Below are positions 11,900 to 20,586 of a stretch of DNA of 64,000 nt, in pieces (the stretch's first letter is position 1; each line of letters opens with the position of its first letter). The stretch is from Corythucha ciliata. Taxonomy: Eukaryota > Arthropoda > Insecta > Hemiptera > Tingidae. The stretch is from the NCBI GenBank assembly GCA_038030265.1, contig CM075937.1, positions 5,084,001 through 5,148,000 of the forward strand, given 5' to 3'. A model generated the notes under the pieces. It ran no database searches, was not told the DNA's origin, and saw only the letters and a program-made list of their open reading frames with translations. Made by a program: the position numbers and the translations under genes.

Positions 11900-12278
11900 A
11901 ATATTTCTGTCGCCGGTATTTTTAATTAATAAATTAATTAAACTGATGTTATCCGGACGACGATGGAAGGGCATAGCCCAACACAATTGGAGTTTCGGCG
12001 TGGTTTACCGATCAGGAGAAACGCCTACAGTTTCGAGAAACAATGGACCTGGGTGGGGTTCGGCTTAGCTTATCCCTCGGAGTACGACTCCCAAGGCGTC
12101 TCCGTGGCGCAATTGGCAGCGTGCTGGACTGGTAATCCAGAGGTTGCGGGTTCAAATCCCGCCGGGGAGCCATTTTTTCTCGAAACTCCAATTGTGTTGG
12201 GCTATGCCCTTCCATCGTCGTCCGGATAACATCAGTTTAATTAATTTATTAATTAAAAATACCGGTGACAGAAATATT
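11900..12278. mobile_element. Palindromic element: 98-bp inverted repeats flanking a tRNA gene
   Basis: Bases 11900-11997 are the reverse complement of 12181-12278; I see one mismatch in 98 positions (GTCGCCGG against GTCACCGG). The 183-bp centre holds a tRNA gene at 12098-12170 with a T6 terminator that ends three bases before the right arm. Arms of this length and identity suggest recent transposition or recent inverted duplication. I could not define a convincing target duplication, so the outer limits may be slightly different. Confidence 0.85.
12098..12170 (+). tRNA. tRNA or tRNA-derived gene, anticodon GGT (Thr by anticodon)
   Basis: A full cloverleaf can be drawn. Acceptor stem is GTCTCCG/CGGGGAG with a G-G mismatch at the first pair; T8 and G9; D-arm GCGC-AATTGGCA-GCGT; anticodon arm CTGGA-CTGGTAA-TCCAG with anticodon 12131-12133 (GGT); variable loop AGGTT; T-arm GCGGG-TTCAAAT-CCCGC. 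The A box TGGCGCAATTGG and B box GGTTCAAATCC are good RNA polymerase III elements, and TTTTTT at 12173-12178 is a terminator. A CCA triplet follows directly (12170-12172), which nuclear genes do not normally encode. GGT is an unusual threonine anticodon in eukaryotes, which mostly use AGT. It may be a tRNA-like part of the surrounding element rather than a translation tRNA. Confidence 0.75.
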
Positions 12279-12458
12279 CATTATATCCATACAGCAATAA
12301 ATTTCTCATGCTTGACTCTTCCAAAATGCCAAAGTTTGAAGCTAGTCTCGCCCAATAAAGACCAAACTGCACGGGTTTTTGGGACCATCCAAAAATTTCA
12401 AACCCCAATTTGAAGGATTTAAACAAAAAATCGCGGGCTTAGCTCTTTCAAAACACTA

Positions 12459-12834
12459 ATGGCCGTATTCAGAGACCTTCCTTATCGGAGCCTTAACTTA
12501 AGTTGTGTAAAGATCATACGGTTTATTAAAATGCATCACCTGTTTTTGAAGCACTTTAAAGGTCTATTCACAAACATCAGTGCCGTGAACGGGACGTGCC
12601 CCGTCCTGGACACGGACGGGGCACGTCAGAAAATTAAAATAGTATTCTCATATGGGAATTGAGTGGCTCGTTTACACATATTCGGCATGTGTCAGGGACG
12701 TGACCCTTCAATTTCCATTGAGAATCATATTTTATTTCCCGGACGGGGCACGTCCCGTTCACGGCACTGATGTCTGTGAATCGACCTTAAGGCGGCCTTA
12801 TGTTAAGGAAGTTCTCTGAATACGGCCATTAATT
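12459..12834. mobile_element. Outer MITE interrupted by an inner MITE
   Basis: ATGGCCGTATTCAGAGACCT at 12459 is mirrored by GTTCTCTGAATACGGCCAT ending near 12831, with TA on both flanks, as for Tc1/mariner-type insertions. Inside lies a second inverted-repeat pair, AGGTCTATTCACAAACATCA near 12560 and TGATGTCTGTGAATCGACCT near 12788, flanked by TAA on both sides as for PIF/Harbinger insertions. The inner arms also contain GTGAACGGGACGTGCCCCGT and its complement, with a further copy of GACGGGGCACGTC at about 12615. Confidence 0.8.
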
Positions 12835-12869
12835 TCGGAGTTTGACTAGTCCTAAAGCTTAATACCGTC

Positions 12870-13965
12870 CAACTGCGTTGGTGCCGTGCGTCTCAAAGGT
12901 TTTTGAGATCATCCTAAATAATCAGCTTGTCGATTACCTGGAAGCCTCAGGGTTGCTAACCGACCCGCAGTTTGGGTTCAGGCCTGATCGCGGGACGATT
13001 GGTGGGGTCACAAGGCTGATCTCTGAATGTCTTAAGCTTCTGGAATGGAAGAATCACCCGAGTGCGGCTTTTTTTGATATGTCCAAGGCGTTTGACCCTG
13101 TGTGTCACCAGCTACTGAAGGACAAACTCAAATTCTATGGTTTGGACTCAACTTCGTTGGATCTACTCGTTTCCTACCTCGACCATCGGTTCCAGAGTGT
13201 CCTATTTAATGATAAGGTCTCAGACGCGTATCATGTTTTGTTAGGTGTGCCGCAGGGCTCAGTTTTGGGGCCGATACTTATTTTTATTCATGACCTTTAG
13301 TTCTTCTTTCCTGGTTATGGACTAACTCCCGTTCTATACGCCTCTATATGCCGGAAACCTCACATTGAATCGATGTCAAGAAAGTTGTCCAAAGCTTTGT
13401 TCATTCTTCGACGGATCAAACTTTCTGTGACCAACGACGCGCTTGTCCAGACATACTTTGCATTTTTCCTCTGCCACATTGTTTATGGAACTCTGCTCTG
13501 GGGTAATTCTGTGGACGTTGTCAAGGTTTTCGCCTTGCAGAAAAGAGCAGTTCGGATTCTGAGCGGACTGAGGCCTCGTGACTTCTGTAGGGATGCGTTT
13601 AAGGATCATGGTATTATGACCGTCTACGCCGTCTTCGCTTTTCAGTGCCTGTGCCTTGCACATGTTGGTGACGGCTTGCATTTCAGTGACGTCCACTCGT
13701 ACGAGACCAGAGCGAATCAACTCTTAGTCCCAGGGTCCTTCCGACTGGCCAAAACCTCCAAAAGTTTCCTCAGCATGGCGACTAAACTGTACAATACCCT
13801 GCCTCATGAATTTAAACATCTGCCTCTCACGCAGTTCAAGAGAAAATTGAAAAATATTCTAGTCAACAAAGTCCTGTACAGTTTAAACGATATTTTCTAT
13901 TTGTTTTAGAATATTATATTACATTGACGTTGTAATGCCTAGCGGCGATAGCAATAAATTATTAA
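12870..13965 (+). mobile_element. Broken non-LTR retrotransposon (reverse transcriptase fragment)
   Basis: Frame 12878-13300 encodes the fingers and palm of a LINE reverse transcriptase: QFGFRPDRGT, AAFFDMSKAFDPVCH with the first catalytic Asp, and GVPQGSVLGPI. The sequence then runs into a stop and the YADD box is missing. A second open frame, 13373-13909, encodes the thumb and C-terminal region (VYGTLLWGNS, FALQKRAVRILSG, KLYNTLPHEFKHLPL). A deletion of the catalytic box therefore sits between about 13300 and 13370. The 3' end has AATAAATTATTAAT, a reduced version of the ATT tail in related copies. It cannot be active. Confidence 0.88.
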
Positions 13966-13979
13966 TATTTGAAGATGCT

Positions 13980-14300
13980 CGCAAAAAATTAGTTTCGCGG
14001 TTTTGACGCACTAAAAAGTCATTTTCGTGGGTTTCATTCGGTGAAATCTGATCCGCTGAGCTTATTAAAATACCAATTTCGATGATTTTTCTTGTTTCAA
14101 AACCATTTTTGCGGGGTTGTCTTATTCAAAAAAGCAATTTCATGGATTTCTCTCACGATAAAACCATTTTCACGATTCTGGCTCACTAAAACGCGCATTT
14201 TGTTGGTTTCGCTCGCTAAAAATCCATTTTTGGTAGTTTTGTCTTACTATGAAAAACAATTTTGTCGGTTTGGCTTGCTGAAAAACCAATTCTTGTAGCG
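13980..14300. repeat. Degenerate about 30-bp array, CCAATTTCGCG type (family A)
   Basis: Imperfect units with ACCATTTT.GCGGGTTT and GGCTCACTAAAA recur about every 30-33 bp, directly after the LINE tail. It reads through in one frame (14092-14298) only because the units lack stop codons; this is not a gene. Confidence 0.65.
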
Positions 14301-17300
14301 GTGAAGTTATGTGTGACTGCGGGTGTCTTTAATAGGACAAATGATGGTAAATTGAGACGAGGTGGAACAGGGATGCACGCCCTCCCCCCGTGAAAATTAT
14401 CTTTCACGTCACTTTTTAACGTGACTCTGCTGATTGCCTACATTGGTGGGGGTGGGGGGTGAAAAGTTCGCTCTTCATTAGTGTTTGAAGGACAACAAAT
14501 GTAGTTTATGAATGGAAGGTCGAAGTAGCTCCATTCAGTACGTACTGAGCTCTTTTTGTGATTTTTTTGTCCTCAATTTTTCTTCATTCCAGGACTTGAA
14601 TTTCTGCCATGAGTGTCATGATCCGTAGTGGAATGAAGCCACGCCTTTTACTGTTCATGAAATCCTCTTCCTTCGACTTTTTATAGTCATATAAACCCCC
14701 TTATCTTTTTGCCTCTTGTCCCTTGTGATTCATCCTCTTGCACTGGAGCGTGCGTAAACTACACAATATATATTGTGTTACGTAAGAATGTTGGTCATGA
14801 GTAAAAAAAATGCAATCGGATTAAATTTTCGAGAAAATGATCTCAGACAATCCCCCAAATAAAATCCTTGCTAGCCCTGTCTCCTCCCCTATAGGGGTGT
14901 AGGGGCTGTGGACTAAAAAAGGGGGAAAATCTATTGAATTCCTCCCCACTCTCCCCCTTTTTTGTGTGTTCGTGTGTAACTCCGCCGCCACCATCTGCCC
15001 CACTGTCTTAGCTCTACCGCGTCGGCGGCGGTTTGATTTGTCTGGCACTCTGGCAGTCACAAAGTTTATACTGTGCGCTTTATAATAGTGGAAAAATTGA
15101 AACAATTCCCTGTGTACGCTGTTGATTTTTCAACGAACTTTGACTTCATTTTTTTTGTCATTGAGATATTTCAGATTTATTCAGGTAAAACTGTCATAAT
15201 ATTCCTTTCATTGTTTATGCGTGGAATTTGTATTGTTAGCGCAACAGGTTGTTTCCAAGGCTGTAAAATAATACGTGTCGCGATATAGTGAATGGAAGTG
15301 TGACGATAAACAGGAAAATTACCTTTCAAAGTTTTGCTAATCAAAACGGGCTGAATGCCTGGAAAATGGGCCAGGGAGTCACCTATAAGTAAACAAAATC
15401 TGTTGATCTAAACAGTGGGCAGGGGGGGAATGGAGGCCAGTACTCCAATATTAAAAATCGGTTATATTATAGGAATATAAGCAATTCCTTGAAAGCAAAG
15501 GGCAGCATTTTCTGATAAAAATGTGTTTCCTCATAATAGGTAGCTGTTCCTTTGTTTCGCTAGTGCTACACAGTAGTCCAAAAAACTGTATGATCTCATT
15601 GACTAATTTTTAAAAAAATTGAATGAAATCTTTTTCTATACCAGTGTAGCACTCGCCAAGCGAAGAAACAGATACATAATCCACTTTTCCACACTAAAAA
15701 AAGTGAACCTCCTGAAAACATTTTGCTTCCATTTTTACATACAGGCTGAATTAGAAACCTTTAAAATGAGGCACATGGGGCCCATTCTGGGTTGGGGCGG
15801 GGGGCTTATTATAGAGGAGCCCAAGGAAAGGTGACAAACATGATGGTGATGAGGGGGGGGGGTTGCCGGGTTGTGCATGAATTACTAAATCATGCGTTCA
15901 AGTCTGAGCTGGTTTCCAATGTAGTTGAAGGCCTGGTCGTTGATGTTCATCCGCTTGAGGTCCTTGACCAAAAGCCAAAGGCTTGTAATGGATTTTCATA
16001 CGCCCGTTAAAACCCATTTTGAGGCTAGGTATTTAAATTCTGGGGCCATTGATCTATTTTAGGCTAAACTGGGTGCAAGAATCTGAAGAGAAATTTTATT
16101 GTTTTTTAAGTAATTTCACCCGAATTTCTGGGCATCCCTTTAATGCTCTGTGCGTGAAGTATATGATATCGATCTTAATCACTTCTCAAGTTCTCACACG
16201 ACAGTGCCACAGCTCGAAACAGGAGGACTGCTCGTTTTGTTCCACGAGGACGCTCGGGGAGGGGGGGGAGAGCTTCCGTTTCGTTAATGAATAATTTTGC
16301 CCAGGAATTATAAGCGCAAGTAGCCACCAGGCCACTCTATTCTGTCCAGAAACTTGGAAGTCGTTGGCTTAATTGACTGATTTTCTTGCGGCTCCTGAAG
16401 AGTTGAAGGGGGGGGGGGGTGTAATGATGAAGGAACAACTTCAACATTTCTGAATGTCGGGACTTTTTTTCGTCTTATCGATGTTTTCTTTCAAAGTCCC
16501 TGACCGGTTTCAACTAGTAGCGAATCTCCTTACAGGCTGAGAAGAGCCGCGGTCCATTGCTTGGCCTTCAACACCTAAATTACCTGAGGAACGCGAGTAG
16601 TTTAATTTTATTCATTTTTTGGACTCGAAGAATAATTTATTTCCACGATCCTTGAGCGAAATAGTTTGGAATTTTCGATAGGAATTTACGTGAATATCCT
16701 GTTGACACTTAACTTCCGTTTTTATTTTTTTGAATTTGTTCGAACTAGCCTGCAATACACTTGAAAGTTGCGACATTAACCACGGGCACAAAATTGCATT
16801 TTTAGAAGAAACACTAACAAGAAAAGCGGAGGCCCCCCACCTCGGTTCTTCGTCCGTGAGTTGACATTGACGTCACTCAACGAATCACTCACATTAGACT
16901 AACACCGTCTGTGAATTTCATCAGTATAGGGAGAAAAAACTGAAATACGCATCACATTTTTTCAAATGTAATTCTTTCCCTCCGTACTCCTTCTTCAGTT
17001 CTTTCCTCTTCGTACGCCCTTTTCCCTGCGGGGGACATGGGCCAATTGGTGCAGGGTTGTCACAGACCGGGGAAACCAGGAAAAGTCAGGGAATTTCAAA
17101 GTGGTCAGGGAAATCCGGGAAAAGTCAGGGCATTCCTTGATTTTGACACCAAAGTCAGGGAAAAATGAGCGGACTGCTACTTAGGCCTAGACTTAGTATT
17201 TGGTGGTTAAACGAGAACAAGTATTGGACGGGTCATCGCCCATCGGACAGTCTGTTTCGTTCTCGATTTTGCGTTGTAAGTTGTACCACAGTCAGGTGCG

Positions 17301-17390
17301 AACTCAGGATTTGCTCAAGGCTTGAGAAATTGTCTGCTTTGCTATACCTACTATATGAATAACTTGAGAGCAGCCAGTTATTTTCCTCCT
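14301..17390. other. Intergenic, no gene recognised
   Basis: ORFs are short and unrecognisable. A possible short inverted-repeat element lies at about 15544-15675 (TTTCGCTAGTGCTACAC and GTGTAGCACTCGCCAAGCGA). G-runs occur near 15855, 16260 and 16408. At 17060-17165 there is a short minisatellite of GTCAGGGAAATCCGGGAAAA type, a unit commonly met in invertebrate genomes. Confidence 0.5.
17060..17165. repeat. Minisatellite, GGGAAAAGTCAGGGAATT type
   Basis: The words GTCAGGG and CCGGGAAAAGTCAGGG repeat four to five times with small changes over about 100 bp. Confidence 0.7.
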
Positions 17391-17558
17391 AAAAATGGCT
17401 AGACTAGCTATTCCAACCATAAAACCGGCTAAGCTGATTAAAATCGCGTCCCAAAATGGCAAAGGCGACGATTCGCTGCTTGAAAATGGCTCAACTGACT
17501 ATTTGCGCGCTTAAAATAGCCAAACTGGCAATTCCCACTTTAGAAATGACTTCACGCA

Positions 17559-17812
17559 TAATGGAATCCACCTCCTTTTACCGGTTGTCCCTCTGTGAAT
17601 GCTCCGCGCCAAACTTTAAGAACTAAGTACAACCAAAATACTTTGCAGTCTCCTTTAATTCGTCGAATGCATTTGTGAGTTGTGTTACTTGCAGTAGAAG
17701 GTGTCAGTTGCTGATGAGGGGTCACAGTTGTGCCCGAAATGCATTCGACGTATTAAAGGAGACTGCAAAGTATTTTGGTTGTACTTAGTTCTAAAAGTTT
17801 GGCGCGGAGCAT
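17559..17812. mobile_element. Palindromic insertion with 12-bp target duplication, possible Penelope-like remnant
   Basis: The 12-mer TGACTTCACGCA occurs at 17547-17558 and 17813-17824 and brackets a 254-bp insertion within a family D array. Two arms of about 75 bp (17597-17671 and 17739-17812) are inverted copies containing GCGCCAAACTTT, ACTAAGTACAACCAAAATAC and GCAGTCTCCTTTAAT. The right copy starts inside a hammerhead ribozyme motif. Inverted, truncated copies with variable target duplications and hammerheads in the pseudo-LTR are known features of Penelope-like retroelements. No reverse transcriptase or GIY-YIG domain is present. Confidence 0.7.
17707..17749 (+). ncRNA. Minimal type-I hammerhead ribozyme motif
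   Basis: All core elements are present in order: stem I GTTG (17707-17710); CTGATGA (17711-17717); stem II GGG..CAC-AGTT-GTG-CCC with a two-base bulge (17718-17735); GAAA (17736-17739); a very short stem III made by the palindrome ATGCAT (17739-17744); U at 17745 as the residue before cleavage; and CGAC (17746-17749), which pairs with GTTG to close stem I (one G-U pair). This geometry matches the minimal hammerheads described in Penelope-like elements, where GAAACGCGUC plays the same role. Such short stem III motifs usually need a dimer or helper contacts to cleave well. Activity is inferred. Confidence 0.7.
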
Positions 17813-18480
17813 TGACTTCACGCACCCTAAAAATGGCTAATCTGACGATTTGTGCTGCCCTGAAAATCCTTGAGCAGATCATGGTCCACGCCTTGAAATG
17901 TCTAAAATCGACCGCGACAAAAATGGCCAAACTGACCATTCTGACGCCAAAATGGCCAATAATACACCCCATTAGTGTGACGGTCTATTTTAGAGCAGAA
18001 AACGGCTGAACTGACTAGTATCGCTCTGAAATGGCGAAACTGACAATTGGTGCGCTAATACTTGCTCAAAAATAGACAAACTGACTCTACGCAAACCTAA
18101 AATTGGCTAAACTTATGGTTCGTGAACTTTAAAATATCTGAACAGATTATTGCTGCACTTAAAAAAGCTAAATCGACCGTTCGCGCCTTGCCTTGGCGGT
18201 CTATTCGCGCCCCTAAAAATCGTCTTCACTGTAAAATGGGTTTTTATTTATTTTTTATTTAAATTATTTAATTATTTATAATTAATAATAAACTATAAAT
18301 AATTTATAAAATTATTTAAAGAAAATAAATGACACATGTATGGTTGTTGTGGTCTTGCGAACTTGAGCTGTCTTACTAATCTTAGTAGTAGCTTTTACAT
18401 TCACTGCTATTCGCGTCCCAAAATGGCGGAACAGGCACTTCTCACGCTCTGAAAATGGCTAAGTTGACTGTTCGCCCGCT

Positions 18481-20586
18481 AAAATCGATCGATTCGTTCC
18501 GCCACCGAACAAGGGCCCTCTACGCCTTACCAAATCATCGACTCGACCTCTCCTCGCATCCCCTGATGGTTCATACAATACTTCGCCTGCTAGGGCTATT
18601 AAATGGCTTCACTCACGCTCTCTTGGATTCACTACACGGAGCCTTCCAGTTGCAGCACGTCAGCTGAGGTTGAGATTGAAATGCCTGTCTGATGAATCGG
18701 ATTTAGCGTGTCACTGGTGTCACGTTTTTAGTTTTGTGGGCATATTACAGGTTTAAGGAAAAGACATGGAGGGGGGGTGCAAAGTCAGTACTAGTTTTCG
18801 AACTGGAAAATCCAATTTTCGTGCTCAATCAACAGTTTTACAGCTATATAGTTAGGTATTTTTGTGCTCCTGGTGGTAGTGAGGTTGAGGGCGTTTGCGA
18901 ATGATCGCAGTCATGCAGCTGAACAACCAGTTTATGGTGTGAAATTACAATTTGGGCTGTAGGGGTAGAGAACCTATAATCAGACGCCGTGGCACAAGTT
19001 GTCGCCCGAGATCGTTATGAGGAATACCGCCCGAGTGTTGTACGCTATTTTTTGTACAGTTGAAGTCCATACATTATTATTACAATAATAATCATAAAAA
19101 TCAGTCTTTAAAGCCCTGTTCAGAAACTTTGTGCTATGCATCTGTGAAGTCTACTAAGCAAAGAAAAATTAATTTCTTCGAAAAATGAAGCATTTTGATA
19201 GGTTGCACGGACTCTACAGACGCATATCATAAAATATGGTTTGCTGAATTGAAATGAACACACACTTTAGCCGGCGAATGGAAGGATGACGTTGCTGATA
19301 CAGAGAGAACTTTAATCGCCTCTCAGCGTAATTTGCAGTGCTTATTTTTGTGTTTTTCTGACTAATGTACAATTTAAAAACAAAATTAGGAAAAACTATT
19401 TTCAAAAAACAACAAAAGACCTAAAAGAAGACGTAGCGGGCTGATATTTTTCTTCACGCCCGGCGGGCGGAATGGACCTTATGTCGCCCGCTCAAGACTC
19501 TCCCAGCGGTCGAATTTCGAGTCTTTACGCCCGGCTGTACAAAACCAATTTTCTCATTCATGAGAGGAGACAGATTTAGCGCAAAAAAAAAAAAAAAAAA
19601 AAAGCTGCATCGCATTCCAAGGCTCAGGAATTGTGCCATGAAATTGAACACGAAACAATCAAACAAAGGCCAGACCGTGGATTTGGTTAAAGTCCTCCTG
19701 AAACACCATCGTCACTGGGGGGGGGGGGGATTTTACGACTTCACTTCCTTTGAAAGCACATCAATTAAAGCCTGAATCGTTCAAATAGAAGGGAAAGAGA
19801 ACAGCAAGGAGCATTGACATTTTCGGGGTCGCATGCGAGTGTGTTAATTAGTTTTACACTGGAGAGAGGAAGATCTTCCGTATGTTATTTGTTTTCTCGT
19901 GTTTAATCACATTTACCATTTTTCATATTTAAAAGTGTTTCTTTCTTTTTTTGGACGGATATGTAGTTGTTTTTCAATATCCGCCGTTTTTCTGTTGAAA
20001 AAATGAATGAAAGGACAGGCAAACGGTCGAAATTAAAAAATAATTTCATAATTTAAATTCATAATTTTATACATGAATAGTGAAGCTAATTAATAACTTA
20101 ACAAGGTTAAACGATTTTTAAATTTGTTGTTTTTCCATTTTTGTGTTGATGATTAAGGCCCGATTTCACCAACTTCTTAAACCAAGATCAACAACTAATC
20201 ACGATTACAATGTAAGAACTTGTATCAAAATTCATATGGGTCGCTATTGGCAACTAATCACGATCAACTTTAAACGACATGAATTTTGTTGGTGAAAATG
20301 GGCCTAAGTTGGTGAAAACGGGTCTAAATAACGTACATGGTATACCTAAAATCTTCGCTGACCCGAGAATTTGTATATCCAAGAGCTTTATATAAAGATT
20401 TATTTATGTGTCGGGATTGAAGAAGGGGGAGGGGGCGAGTAATTGTAAATCAGGAACAGCGCTTAAAATACACTCAGATAAGATAAATATGTCTGTCCAT
20501 TTCGAGTTCTATTTGATTGATTCGAGCGTTAACAAAAGAAAAAAAAATTAAAATTTGACGCCTGCATTTTCTGCTTTGCTTTCAGA
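18481..20586. other. Gene-free stretch upstream of LITAF paralogue 1
   Basis: Contains an unrecognised short ORF (18455-18667), a MITE-like segment at about 19110-19270 related to 40257-40401, a 21-bp A-run near 19583, a G-run near 19717 and a further MITE at 20152-20330. A poly-pyrimidine tract and CAG at 20585 form an acceptor for the first coding exon of the LITAF gene, so an untranslated exon probably lies in or above this stretch. Confidence 0.5.
20152..20330. mobile_element. MITE with CCGATTTCACCAAC termini
   Basis: GGCCCGATTTCACCAACTTC at 20157 is matched in inverse by GTTGGTGAAAATGGGCC near 20306, with internal inverted words such as CAACTAATCACGAT. A related copy in the other orientation starts at 55325 (GGCCAATTTTCACCAACG), so the family is repeated in the window. 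Confidence 0.7.

Larger units (their letters stand above)
17380..18480. repeat. Degenerate about 31-bp array, AAATGGC..AAACTGAC..TTCGCGC type (family D)
   Basis: Imperfect units such as AAAATGGCTAAACTGACNATTCGCGCCCT recur many times, interrupted by the palindromic insertion at 17559-17812 and by an AT-rich block at 18240-18335. The same family is found at 540-700, 44100-44750 (reverse complement) and 63180-63860. Confidence 0.75.

Noticed and set aside
13373..13909. Intact 178-codon open frame as an independent gene
   Set aside because: It is the thumb and C-terminal part of a LINE ORF2 downstream of a deletion, followed by the LINE tail.
18455..18667. Possible coding exon (70 codons)
   Set aside because: Neither this frame nor the neighbouring frame matches a family I know, and no splice sites or context support it.
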